64,000 nucleotides of DNA from Antricoccus suffuscus (GTDB lineage Bacteria; Actinomycetota; Actinomycetes; Mycobacteriales; Antricoccaceae). The notes under the pieces were generated by a model, which did no database searches, was not told the origin of the DNA, and saw nothing but the letters and a program-made list of their open reading frames with translations. The stretch lies in contig NZ_PVUE01000007.1 in assembly GCF_003003235.1 (NCBI RefSeq), positions 1 to 64,000 on the forward strand, in the 5' to 3' direction. The position numbers and the translations under genes were made by a program. Below, piece after piece: positions 17,793-26,561 of this stretch; the stretch's first letter is position 1; each line of letters starts with the position of its first letter.

Positions 17793-18794
17793 TTAGCGGG
17801 GCGTTATCTGACTGCGACGGACATCAAGTAGGGCGTCGACCACCGGGGCTAGTTTGAGGCGTGAAACATCAAGGACCGTGGTCACCGTGTCTTGGGGAAA
17901 CGCGGACGCGCCAAGGGAGGCGCCGAGTACGGCGCCGCACATGGCAGCGATTGTGTCCGTGTCGCCGCCGAGCGCAGCCGCTTGGCATAGCCCTTCGTAC
18001 GGACGGTCTCGGTAGCGGTAGGCGAGTAAGAGCGCGGCCACCACGGACTCCTGGCTGTGTACCGATGTGCCGATGACCTGCTCGACGAAATCCAGGAGCT
18101 CGGCATCGCTCAGGTCGGCCGCCGCGCGCAGGGCCCACCGGCCGCGTGCGGCGATTGACGCGCCGGCAATCCAGTGCCCCTCTTGGCTTGCTTGCTCGGC
18201 CAGATCGAGCCCAGCCTGGATGGCGTGATCGACTGGGGCGCAGTCGATCCCTGCGCCGACCGCACCAGCGATCGCGGCGGCGCCGGAGATCCCAAGGCCC
18301 GTGTTGTGCGTGACATAACTGGACTCGACGACGGCCTTGATGAGCGACTCCGTGGGCGTCGCTATCGCGACCGGGGTGATGCGCATAGCCGCGCCATTGG
18401 TCGTACCGTAGCGTCCTGTCTTCGACGGATCGTCTCCCGCGACAATCGCGTCGATGGCTGCTTTCGTCGAGGGGCCGAGCAAGTCGCGACTGCCCCGCTC
18501 GCGCATGGAACTCTCCCACGCGATCAGCGCCTTGGAGAACGACTCGGGATTGATTGTGCCGTGACCGTCGATCAGTAGACCGGCTACCAGGATCGCCTGC
18601 TCGGTGTCGTCGGTGACGGATCCAGCCTGCATGGACGGAGCGATCGGCTGGTCCGCGGTGGCATCACGCAATCCGTCGATTGCCCCGTATCGCTGGAATA
18701 TCTGCGACCTGTTGAATGCTTGGGTGGGCATTCCGAGGGCATCGCCGAGGGCGAGTCCGGTCATGGCGCCGAGGGCGCGGTCGCGAATGCTCAC
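17793..18794 (-). CDS. ADP-ribosylglycohydrolase (DraG)-family protein
   Basis: The 333-aa DraG fold protein opens DRALGAMTGLALGDALGMPTQ. It carries metal-binding motifs TDDTEQ (near residue 62) and GGDTDTIAAMCGAVLGAS (near residue 275), with THNTGLGISGAAAIAGAV in between. These match the di-magnesium site of the family. In nucleoside-type operons, members hydrolyse N- or O-glycosidic bonds of ribosyl compounds. The start overlaps the gntR stop (ATGA). In E. coli the analogous gene is yegU. Confidence 0.9.
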   Translation of the reverse strand: MSIRDRALGAMTGLALGDALGMPTQAFNRSQIFQRYGAIDGLRDATADQPIAPSMQAGSVTDDTEQAILVAGLLIDGHGTINPESFSKALIAWESSMRERGSRDLLGPSTKAAIDAIVAGDDPSKTGRYGTTNGAAMRITPVAIATPTESLIKAVVESSYVTHNTGLGISGAAAIAGAVGAGIDCAPVDHAIQAGLDLAEQASQEGHWIAGASIAARGRWALRAAADLSDAELLDFVEQVIGTSVHSQESVVAALLLAYRYRDRPYEGLCQAAALGGDTDTIAAMCGAVLGASLGASAFPQDTVTTVLDVSRLKLAPVVDALLDVRRSQITPR

Positions 18795-19510
18795 GGCTGC
18801 TCACCGAAGGTGAAGTGCACGCTGAAGTGATCGGGATCGAGCAGCGAGACGACGTGCTCGACGAGGCTGCCATCGGCGGCGTACGCCGTGCGGACCGTCC
18901 GTAGGAACGGCGTGCGGATCTTGCGACCTAGGATGCGTGACTCTCGTCGATCAAGCTTCGACAGTCGCACGTCCTGGGCGCCGTACTGTGCGATGAGCCC
19001 AGCAGCGCGCAGCGACGTCGTAAGCGAGCCGTCCACGAGACCGGTGCTCGGGAGGTCCCGCAACGGACCAACGAACGGTACCGACGAACACTCGTAGGAC
19101 ACCGCCACGCCATTTTCGGCGCGTCGAATGCGGCGGACAGCGATAGCCTCGGTGAGCGTCACTTCGCCTGGTAGGTCTGGTATATCTTCCCGACCGATTC
19201 GGTCTATGGACATCAGTTCGGCGGTTATCTGGGTGCCGGTATCGGCAAGAGCGCGTCCCCAGCCGACCTCGGCATCGAGCGCGACGCCGTCAAACGTGAC
19301 GAACGAGCCGATCCCAGTGTGCGTCGCAATCATGTTGCGCCGCTGAAGTTCGCTCAGTGCCTGCCGAATCGTGCCGCGCGAGACCGCGAACTCGGCTGCG
19401 AGCCGTAGCTCGCCGTCAAGTCGATCGCCGGGCCGCAACTCGCCCGACCGCATGCGGTAGGTGAGTGCGTCCACGACTTGTTGCCGACGGGAGAACCCTG
19501 CATTCTTCAT
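18791..19510 (-). CDS. GntR/HutC-family transcriptional regulator
   Basis: The start is set at ATG 19510 (MKNAGFSRRQQVVDALTYRMRSG). The N-terminal winged helix shows GELRPGDRLDGELRLAAEFAVSRGTIRQALSELQ and the wing GIGSFV. The C-terminal ~150 residues form a UTRA effector domain (AVRRIRRAENGVAVSYE, HVVSLLDPDHF). It heads the operon with the ADP-ribosylglycohydrolase, permease and kinase genes, so it is the likely substrate-sensing regulator (compare YegW). A 20-bp inverted repeat sits just upstream. Confidence 0.9.
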   Translation of the reverse strand: MKNAGFSRRQQVVDALTYRMRSGELRPGDRLDGELRLAAEFAVSRGTIRQALSELQRRNMIATHTGIGSFVTFDGVALDAEVGWGRALADTGTQITAELMSIDRIGREDIPDLPGEVTLTEAIAVRRIRRAENGVAVSYECSSVPFVGPLRDLPSTGLVDGSLTTSLRAAGLIAQYGAQDVRLSKLDRRESRILGRKIRTPFLRTVRTAYAADGSLVEHVVSLLDPDHFSVHFTFGEQP

Positions 19511-19512
19511 GT

Positions 19513-19532
19513 AGACATGTTCATACCTGTCC
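19513..19532. promoter_or_regulatory. Candidate GntR operator
   Basis: AGACATGT and ACCTGTCC flank a 4-bp TCAT spacer; six of eight positions are inverted-symmetric. The site begins three bases upstream of the gntR start codon, where an autoregulatory operator would be expected. Confidence 0.45.
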
Positions 19533-19638
19533 ACTCCAATGTCAAGCCCTGTTTTGTCGTACGCCCGCCGTGCGCATATCCACGCCAAGGGTGCAGGATT
19601 AGACGCGCCGCTCGGCAAGCCCCGAACGGTACAAATTC

Positions 19639-19690
19639 ACGGATGAACGCTTACTTCTCGCGGATAGGCGGTAACTTTCTCACGGACGGA
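19639..19690 (+). repeat. Degenerate TGACGGAT-family repeat
   Basis: Two and a half units of 21-22 bp: CACGGATGAACGCTTACTTCT, then CGCGGATAGGCGGTAACTTTCT and CACGGACGGACGG. The layout (CGGAT, then CGG, then ACTTTCT) resembles the 29.0-kb array. It lies in the promoter region of the 502-aa gene. Confidence 0.55.
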
Positions 19691-19709
19691 CGGTAGGTAG
19701 GGAAGAACG

Positions 19710-21218
19710 GTGGGTGACGTGCAGCGGGTAGAGATCGTCGTACCGGCGACGGGCGGCAAGCGGAGTACGTCGGCGCTCGGTCGCGCCGTCGTCGCCGATG
19801 CACTGGCCGGACCGGATCCAGTGGGCTCGCGGGCGGTGTCACGCGAGACGGATTGGCGTCGCGGGTACGGCGCCCATTTTGTGCGACTAGTTGAGGCTGG
19901 CCTGCAGTCCCAGGAAGCGGCAGTAGATATCGCGCAGCATGGACTGGAGTCGCTGCATGCTCGGATGCGTGCCACCGTGCGCAAAGACGCCGTGGCCAAC
20001 GAGAGCACCGCGCCCACCGCCGAGGGCGACACAGATGACGAGATTCCTCTCAAGGAGGTATTCGCGATCCCACGCGGCGGCTCGGACCTGCAGACCGCGA
20101 CGGTGCAGGGAGAGCGCGAGCCTGAGCGAGAGCTGACGATCCCGTTCAGGGGTGACCGGCTGAAAGGGGCCTCGCTCGACCGCCAGCTCGACAGCTGGGT
20201 CGAGCGTGGATCGATGGAACCGTCGGCAGCGAAAGCGATCCGCGAAGTTGCCGCTAACCCGGACTGGCTGGCGATGCCGGGTCGACGGCTCGTCGTGCTT
20301 GGTGCCTCTGCAGAGATGGGTCCGCTGCGGGCGGCATTGCGGTGGGGCGTCGAAGCGATCGCGATGGACCTGCCGAAGCCGGCGGTATGGCGCGAGATCA
20401 TAGATATCGCGAGAGACTCCGCCGGGACTCTGCATCTTCCAGTCGGCGCGGACTCGTCGCAGATCGCCGACCACGCGGGGGCTGATCTATTGTCGAATCT
20501 TCCCGGAGTCGCGAGTTGGCTCAGGCAGTTCGACGGGCAGCTCGTGCTCGGCAACTACGTGTACGCCGACGGAGCGACGAACCTGCGGGTGTCGAGCGCG
20601 GTCGATGCGCTGACCGCCCACCTGCTGAACGATCGCGATGACGTTGCACTCGCTTTCCTTGCGACCCCGACCGACGTATTCGCAGTGCCAACCGAGGTTG
20701 TGGAGTTCTCAAAGAAGGCCTATGAGAACAGGAAACTGCGCTACGTGCGGCCGATCGCTCGTGCCGTGAGCGCCGGCCGACTGTTACGCCGCAACTATGC
20801 GCCCGGGCCCGCCCCCGGAATCAACGACAGCATCGTCGTACAACAAGGCCCCAACTACATTCTGGCCAAACGGTTGCAGCGTTGGCGGGCGACGGCGGCT
20901 TGCCGCGCTGGTGTCGAAGTTTCGCTCAATGTCGCGCCTCCTACTCGGACCCGGTCGGTGCTCAAGAACCGCGCGCTGGCCGCGGCGTACGCCGGAGCGC
21001 ATCGCTTCGGCGTAGAGGTATTCGCGCCGTCGACCAGCAACACGTTGATGGCGGCACTTCTGATCCACGACCTGTACTCGGGAACCCCGTCGCCGCAAGA
21101 CCCATGGCGCGCGGAGGCCGATAACGCCGTACACGGTGGGCTCTGGCGCGGCCCTTACAGTCCACGCAGCGCGCTCGGAATCGCCGCCGCGTTGGGCATC
21201 GGATCAGCGAGGACGTAA
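19710..21218 (+). CDS. Uncharacterised actinobacterial protein with Rossmann-like segment
   Basis: I do not recognise a characterised family for this 502-aa protein. GTG 19710 follows GGGAAG. Around residues 194-225 RRLVVLGASAEMGPLRAALRWG reads as a beta-Gly-loop-alpha nucleotide-binding unit, and the following YVYADGATNLRVSSAVDAL is similarly folded. A basic, Arg-rich N-terminal half contains an acidic stretch (EGDTDDEIPLKE). No transmembrane segment or signal peptide is seen. It is followed five bases later by the DsbA-like gene and may be co-transcribed. Confidence 0.6.
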   Translation: MGDVQRVEIVVPATGGKRSTSALGRAVVADALAGPDPVGSRAVSRETDWRRGYGAHFVRLVEAGLQSQEAAVDIAQHGLESLHARMRATVRKDAVANESTAPTAEGDTDDEIPLKEVFAIPRGGSDLQTATVQGEREPERELTIPFRGDRLKGASLDRQLDSWVERGSMEPSAAKAIREVAANPDWLAMPGRRLVVLGASAEMGPLRAALRWGVEAIAMDLPKPAVWREIIDIARDSAGTLHLPVGADSSQIADHAGADLLSNLPGVASWLRQFDGQLVLGNYVYADGATNLRVSSAVDALTAHLLNDRDDVALAFLATPTDVFAVPTEVVEFSKKAYENRKLRYVRPIARAVSAGRLLRRNYAPGPAPGINDSIVVQQGPNYILAKRLQRWRATAACRAGVEVSLNVAPPTRTRSVLKNRALAAAYAGAHRFGVEVFAPSTSNTLMAALLIHDLYSGTPSPQDPWRAEADNAVHGGLWRGPYSPRSALGIAAALGIGSART

Positions 21219-21223
21219 CCGAC

Positions 21224-21766
21224 ATGGAGGACGAAGAATTCGCCGTCCGGCACGTTTACGGAGCGCTGGATGCGCCCGTGACGGTCGTAGAGTTCGCCGA
21301 TTTCGAATGTCCCTATTGCGCGGCGGCAGCTCCGGTCCTGCGCGCGCTTGTCGATACGTCCGAAAACCAGGTGCGCTTGGCGTTCCGGCATTTTCCGCTC
21401 TTTCAGCCGCATCCTTACGCGTTGACTGCGGCGCTCGCTTCCGAGGCCGCAAGTGAGCAGGGCGCATTCTGGCCGATGCACGGGCTACTCTTCAAACATC
21501 AGGATCGGCTGGCTGACCGCGACCTTGTGCGGTACGCCGCAGAGCTCGACCTCGATACGAGCAGCCTCGTAGGTGCGCCGGCGCAGCGATTCGGCGCCGC
21601 GATCGAGCGCGACTACAGGGAGGCTGCGAATCTCGGCGTACACGGCACGCCGACGGTGTTCCTGGGTCAGGATCCATACACAGGGCGGATTGAGCTCGGT
21701 GCCCTTCGCGCCGAGATCGGCCGGCTAGGTCGCCGCCGAGGGGTCGAGCCAAGGTCGAGGGGGTAG
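21224..21766 (+). CDS. DsbA-family thioredoxin-fold protein
   Basis: The active site CPYC is in VVEFADFECPYCAAAAPVL, and the cis-Pro loop is in GVHGTPTVFL. At 180 aa with no signal peptide, it should act in the cytoplasm. Proteins of this type are known fused to the C-terminus of NhaA antiporters in some actinobacteria. Here the gene is separate, runs toward nhaA, and overlaps it tail to tail by 42 bp. Confidence 0.88.
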   Translation: MEDEEFAVRHVYGALDAPVTVVEFADFECPYCAAAAPVLRALVDTSENQVRLAFRHFPLFQPHPYALTAALASEAASEQGAFWPMHGLLFKHQDRLADRDLVRYAAELDLDTSSLVGAPAQRFGAAIERDYREAANLGVHGTPTVFLGQDPYTGRIELGALRAEIGRLGRRRGVEPRSRG

Positions 21767-23161
21767 CGGCGGGATCACCGTTTCGTCCTCCGGCGTACAC
21801 ATCGGTAACCGTTCCCCGAGATAGCGCACGAGCACAGAACCGAGCACCGCGGCCAGCAGCGACCCGACCAGTACGCCGATCTTGGCCTGGTCGCGAAGTT
21901 CCGAAGAATCAAACGCGAGGTCGGTAATGAACAGCGAGATCGTGAACCCGATCCCGGCCAGTACGGCACCGCTGATGAGGTGCCCGTAGCGGACGCCCCC
22001 GGGCAAGGTGCCGAGTCCGGTGCGCAAGGCGGCGGTCGCGCCGAGTGTGATTCCAACTGTTTTTCCGACGACGAGCGCCACGACGATGCCGATCGTGATC
22101 TGCGACGTAACGGCGTTGGCGAGCGTTTTGCCACTCAGGTGTACGCCGGCATTAGCGAGGCCGAAGATGGGTACGACGACGTAGGCGCTGATCGGGTGCA
22201 ATGCCTCTTGCAGGCGGTCGTTTACCGGTACGACGGAGCGAGCGGCTGACACCGCGAGACGAGCGCGGGTCGGATCGGCGCGCTCGATTAACGCGCGAGC
22301 GTAGAAGCGGATCCGTTCGCCGGGCGCCGACTGTGTCGAGCGGGACGGCACCATCAGGCCGACGAGGACGCCGGCAAGCGTCGGGTGTACCCCGCTCGCG
22401 CTGACCGCGAGCCACAGCGCAATTCCTACCGCGACATAAGGGCCCAATCGCCAGACCCGCAGCCACCGCAGGACTCCGAGTGCCACTACCAAGGCGAGCG
22501 CGATCACCAACGCCGTCACCGAGACGTGCTTGGTATAGAACAGGCCGAGAACCGCTATCGCGCCTACATCGTCCACGATGGCCAGCGTCAACAGAAACAA
22601 GCGCAGCCGGTCCGGGCAGCGCGGGCCGAACAACGCAAGCACGCCAACGATAAACGCAGTATCGGTCGAGATCGGGATTCCCCAACCGGCCACGCCCGGA
22701 CCGCCGCCGGCGATGAGTAAATACAACACGGCAGGCAGCGCGAGGCCGCCCAGGGCGCCGAGTGCGGGCGCCGCGATCGACCGGATGCTGCGCAGATCAC
22801 CGATGCTCATCTCGCGGTTGATCTCGAGGCCGACCACGAGGAAGAAGATCGCCATCCCGGCGTCGTTCACCCAATGCCGAAGGTCAAGACTCAGACCTAG
22901 ATCGCCGATCCTGATCGAGGCAACGGTCGACCAGACTGACTCGTAGCTGGCCCAACCGGGTACGTTCGCCCAGACCAATGCGACGAGTGCGGCGCCCAGC
23001 AGAAATAGCGCGCTGCCCGCTTCCGTGGCGAGGAATCTGCGGGTAGACGACGACGCTCGTGGCAATGGGATTGCCGCTCTAAGTGGACTGCCCGGTCGGG
23101 CCGGCTGGCTCACCGGTGCGGGATCGACGCCGCGTGACTGTGCCGATGACGGTTCTGCCAT
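21725..23161 (-). CDS. nhaA: Na+/H+ antiporter NhaA
   Basis: The product is 478 aa from ATG 23161, which has GGAGG seven bases upstream; longer starts lack a site. TDTAFIVGVLALFG and TLAIVDDVGAIAVLGLFYT carry the acidic residues (Asp-Asp pair) that bind Na+/H+ in NhaA. About 11-12 hydrophobic segments follow a 40-residue cytoplasmic N-terminus. It exports Na+ in exchange for protons and helps pH and salt homeostasis. It converges on and overlaps the DsbA-like gene. Confidence 0.95.
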   Translation of the reverse strand: MAEPSSAQSRGVDPAPVSQPARPGSPLRAAIPLPRASSSTRRFLATEAGSALFLLGAALVALVWANVPGWASYESVWSTVASIRIGDLGLSLDLRHWVNDAGMAIFFLVVGLEINREMSIGDLRSIRSIAAPALGALGGLALPAVLYLLIAGGGPGVAGWGIPISTDTAFIVGVLALFGPRCPDRLRLFLLTLAIVDDVGAIAVLGLFYTKHVSVTALVIALALVVALGVLRWLRVWRLGPYVAVGIALWLAVSASGVHPTLAGVLVGLMVPSRSTQSAPGERIRFYARALIERADPTRARLAVSAARSVVPVNDRLQEALHPISAYVVVPIFGLANAGVHLSGKTLANAVTSQITIGIVVALVVGKTVGITLGATAALRTGLGTLPGGVRYGHLISGAVLAGIGFTISLFITDLAFDSSELRDQAKIGVLVGSLLAAVLGSVLVRYLGERLPMCTPEDETVIPPLPPRPWLDPSAAT

Positions 23162-23336
23162 CGCACCTCCTCGACCGGCCCGACACGCTTCCCGTGCGAC
23201 CGAAACCATCGTTGCAGACGCGTCCGCATGAGCATCTCCCGGAGGCGCAGGTTGGGCGCTAGCATGTGGCGAACGGTCGTGGTCTGAAAACGCGCCCAGC
23301 AAACGAGTGTGCTCCCAACAATGAAGGCGGGCTTTC

Positions 23337-24095
23337 ATGAGTAGTTCGATGAGACGTATTGGCGAGGGCGATCATGCGGTGCTTTGTCTGCATGGCTGGT
23401 TTGGCTCCGGTGAGGGATGGGGATTCCTGCCCGAGGTTGCCGATTTGCAGAACTTCACCTATTACTTCCCTGAGATGCGCGGATACGGCGCACGGGGGCG
23501 TGAGACGGGCACATTCTCCATGGAGGAGTACGCCGCGGACACGCTCGCGGCCGCCGACGCCGCGGGCTTGCACAATTTTTCTGTCGTCGGACACTCCATG
23601 GGCGGCAAAGCCGCTGCCGCACTGCTGATCGAGTCGCCGGAGCGAGTACGTGCGCTGGTCGGTATCAGCCCCGTTGCGCCTGCCCCAGTGCCGCTGGACG
23701 AGGACTCCCACGGTTTGTTCTTCGGCGCCGCGGAGGATCACGGCAAGCGCAAGGCGATTCTCGATTTCACGACTGGCAACCAGCACTCCTCGGCTTGGCT
23801 CGACAGCATGGTCAAACGCTCGGTCGAGAATTCGACGGTCCCGGCTTTTGCCGGCGCCGTACAGTCCTGGGTGAACGACGACTACAGCGACCGACTTGGT
23901 ACGCCCGACACCTCAATCCTGGTGATGGCCGGCGAGCACGACCCGGCACTGTCCGCGGACGTGATGCGCCAAAGCTGGCTGCAGATGTATAAAAACGTGG
24001 AGGTCGTCGAGATGCCGGCGTGTGGTCACTACGCGATGTACGAGACGCCGGTAGCTCTGGTGACGCGGATCGAGTCGTTCCTCGCCGAACACTAG
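23337..24095 (+). CDS. Alpha/beta-fold hydrolase
   Basis: This compact 252-aa hydrolase has the oxyanion motif LCLHGWFGSGEGW, the nucleophile elbow GHSMGGKAA, ILVMAGEHDPALS (acid region) and MPACGHYAMYETP (catalytic His). ATG 23337 follows GAAGGCGGG. It is 53 bp upstream of the P450 gene and in the same direction, so the two may act on related substrates. The substrate is unknown. Confidence 0.88.
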   Translation: MSSSMRRIGEGDHAVLCLHGWFGSGEGWGFLPEVADLQNFTYYFPEMRGYGARGRETGTFSMEEYAADTLAAADAAGLHNFSVVGHSMGGKAAAALLIESPERVRALVGISPVAPAPVPLDEDSHGLFFGAAEDHGKRKAILDFTTGNQHSSAWLDSMVKRSVENSTVPAFAGAVQSWVNDDYSDRLGTPDTSILVMAGEHDPALSADVMRQSWLQMYKNVEVVEMPACGHYAMYETPVALVTRIESFLAEH

Positions 24096-24148
24096 AGCGA
24101 CCGTGTGGACATAGCGTGTGAGGACAAGCGCGTGAGGGCAGGGAGACG

Positions 24149-25477
24149 ATGACAGCACACGCGGCCGCGCCCGGTGCGCACCTCATCCACGACCCGCAGA
24201 CCTTTGTGAGCGGTGCGCCCCTGGACACTCTTGCCGCCCTCCGGGAGAACGCCGCCGTGGTCTGGGTCGACGAGCCGCCGGCAGCCGGATTCCCTGGCGG
24301 ACCGGGCTACTGGCTCGTGCTGCGGCACGCCGAAGTCCAGTCGGTGATGCGTGATCCGGCGACGTTCTCGTCGTACGCCGGCGCCACCCAGGTGCGCGAT
24401 CCGACGACGAAGGAAGATCTGGCCTACGTCCAGCGCATGATGCTCAACATGGACCCACCCGAGCACACTCGGCTGCGTCGTCCGCTGCAGCGCTCGTTCA
24501 CGGCCCGTGCGGTGAGCAGGCTCGAGGAACAGATATACGGGCACGTCACGGACATCCTCGACCGGGCGCTGACCGCGCCGGGCGAGCTCGACTTCGCCAA
24601 AGAGATCGCGGCGGACCTCCCGCTTTTGACGCTTGCCGACGTACTTGGTGTTCCTCCCCAGGACCGCAAGCTGATGTTCGACTGGTCTAACAGGGTCATC
24701 GGTTTCCAAGACCCGGACTATGCGACGAGCGCAGACTTCGACGCGGCAGCAGGCACCGCGATGGCACGCGCGGCCATCGCGGTGCGCCCCGAGCCCGCAT
24801 CGGACGGCACAATGCCTGACCCACGCAGCCGCGCTGGCATGCCCGACCTCTACAAATACGCGCATCTGCTGGGAGAAACCAAGCGGGCCGAACCGGGTAA
24901 CGACGTGATGTCGATCCTCATGGGACAGGCGCAGTCCGACGAGGGCCACATCAGCGTCGAAGAGTTCGAGAACATGTTCTGGCTGTTCGCGGTCGCGGGC
25001 AACGAAACGCTGCGCAACGGACTGCCGGGCGGAATGTATGGCTTGCTTCAGCATCCGGACAGTCAGCGGCGGTTGCGAGACGACCCTGCGTTGATCGAAT
25101 CCGCGGTCGAGGAGATGCTGCGCTGGTGGACCCCGGTGATGGTCTTTCGGCGTACGGCGACACAGGACTGCGTGATCGGCGATCAACCAGTCGAGGCGGG
25201 GGACAAGGTCGTCGTCAGCTTCCTGTCGGCGAACCGCGATCCGCGGGTGTTTGACCAGCCCGACGCATTCCTGATCGACCGCAGCAGTCGAGATCACCTT
25301 GTCTTCGGGCACGGACCGCACTTCTGCCTGGGCGCCCACCTCGCGCGAGTGCAGATGCGCACGATGTTCACCCAGCTGCTGAAACGTACGTCGTGGATCG
25401 AGCAGGCGGGCGAGCCGGCGTTGCTACGTTCGTCGTTCCAGCGCGGGATCAAACGGCTGCCGATCTGCTGGCGCTGA
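24149..25477 (+). CDS. Cytochrome P450
   Basis: The haem-binding loop FGHGPHFCLGAHLAR supplies the cysteine thiolate. The K-helix ExxR is in VEEMLRWWTP, and the I-helix in FAVAGNETLRNG has the N-E-T oxygen-activation variant common in actinobacterial CYPs. The 442-aa length is normal for a soluble class I P450 that needs separate ferredoxin and reductase. No ferredoxin gene is adjacent. The substrate is unknown; sterol or fatty-acid type substrates are plausible for this subfamily look. Confidence 0.95.
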   Translation: MTAHAAAPGAHLIHDPQTFVSGAPLDTLAALRENAAVVWVDEPPAAGFPGGPGYWLVLRHAEVQSVMRDPATFSSYAGATQVRDPTTKEDLAYVQRMMLNMDPPEHTRLRRPLQRSFTARAVSRLEEQIYGHVTDILDRALTAPGELDFAKEIAADLPLLTLADVLGVPPQDRKLMFDWSNRVIGFQDPDYATSADFDAAAGTAMARAAIAVRPEPASDGTMPDPRSRAGMPDLYKYAHLLGETKRAEPGNDVMSILMGQAQSDEGHISVEEFENMFWLFAVAGNETLRNGLPGGMYGLLQHPDSQRRLRDDPALIESAVEEMLRWWTPVMVFRRTATQDCVIGDQPVEAGDKVVVSFLSANRDPRVFDQPDAFLIDRSSRDHLVFGHGPHFCLGAHLARVQMRTMFTQLLKRTSWIEQAGEPALLRSSFQRGIKRLPICWR

Positions 25478-25533
25478 ATGTCGTCTCGCCGAAGCGTCGT
25501 AGGGTTCTCGGAAGCCGACGATTGGAGAACCTG

Positions 25534-26541
25534 GTGAAGGCAGCGGTTGCAGAAGACGGAACGATTCGGATTGACGACGTCGCCGTACCAGAACCCGGTG
25601 CCGGCGAGGTCCAGATTAAGGTCGCCGCCGCCGGACTCAACGCGGCCGACAAAGGCCTGATTACGGGGCACTACATCCGCGGCACGTCGATTACTAAACC
25701 CACAGCCAGCGAGACTGCGACCGGTCCGATTCGTTTCGGGATGGAGGTCTCTGGCGTCGTCAGCGCAGTTGGCGCGGACGTCTCGGGATCCGCCGTCGGA
25801 GACGAGGTGATGGCACGCGCAAACGGCGCCTTTGCCGAGTACGTCGTGACTCCCGCGGCGGATATCTTCGCCAAACCGGCCGGTTTGAGCTTCACCGACG
25901 CGGCCGCTGTGCCGGTCACGTTCATTACCGCGCATGACGCGCTCTCGACCCTCGGCGGACTGCAAGAAGGACAGCACGTGCTGGTCAACGCGGTGTCCTC
26001 CGGGGTCGGTGTTGCCGCACTGCAGCTGGCGAAGCTGCTCGGGGCGGCCACAATCGTCGGCACGGCGCGCAACCGTGATCGCTTGGCCGACCTTGCCGAG
26101 CATGGCATCGCGACCGACCTGGCACTGGATACCGCCGACCCTCAATTCATCGACAAGGTCCTCGATGCGACCGATGGCCACGGTATCGACGTGATCGTCG
26201 ATAGCGTCGGTTCACCAGAGTGGGCGCAACATTTGCAGGTGCTCGCGATTGGTGGCCGGCTGGTGTCGGTCGGTCGGTCCGGAGGTACGTCGGCCGACGT
26301 CGATCTCGACGAGGTGGCTCGCAAACGGGTGTCGCTTATCGGTGCGACCTTTCGGACCCGCAGTCGCGAGGAGACCAGCGCCGTCGTACGGCGTGCCGCC
26401 GACGTGATCGTCGATGGATTTGCCGCAGGCAACCTCAAGGTCATCGTCGATCGGGTCTTCCCACTTGAGGACGTCGCCCAGGCCGAAAGCTGGATGACAA
26501 GCGGTAAACGGATCGGGAAGGTCGTCGTCGAACTATCCTGA
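25534..26541 (+). CDS. Zinc-independent MDR / NADPH:quinone reductase-like oxidoreductase
   Basis: GTG 25534 (VKAAVAEDGTIRIDDVAVPEPGAGEVQIKV) with GGAG upstream gives a 335-aa product. It has the MDR GroES-like N-terminus, the substrate region FGMEVSGVVSAVGADVSG and the cofactor motif LVNAVSSGVGVAALQLAKLLGA (an AxxGxGxxA-like loop). The usual structural-zinc cysteines are absent, which places it with quinone/crotonyl-type reductases. It follows the P450 gene by 56 bp in the same direction. Confidence 0.87.
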   Translation: MKAAVAEDGTIRIDDVAVPEPGAGEVQIKVAAAGLNAADKGLITGHYIRGTSITKPTASETATGPIRFGMEVSGVVSAVGADVSGSAVGDEVMARANGAFAEYVVTPAADIFAKPAGLSFTDAAAVPVTFITAHDALSTLGGLQEGQHVLVNAVSSGVGVAALQLAKLLGAATIVGTARNRDRLADLAEHGIATDLALDTADPQFIDKVLDATDGHGIDVIVDSVGSPEWAQHLQVLAIGGRLVSVGRSGGTSADVDLDEVARKRVSLIGATFRTRSREETSAVVRRAADVIVDGFAAGNLKVIVDRVFPLEDVAQAESWMTSGKRIGKVVVELS

Positions 26542-26561
26542 GACCCGCGGTAGCCGAGCCG

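Noticed and set aside
19637-20554. 305-aa Ser-rich minus-strand reading frame
   Set aside because: It is antisense to the 502-aa gene and extends into the repeat array; composition is typical of shadow frames in high-GC DNA.
24092-25339. 415-aa reading frame on the minus strand opposite the P450 gene
   Set aside because: It is the codon-bias shadow of the P450, which has all its catalytic motifs on the plus strand; the shadow has no recognisable domain.
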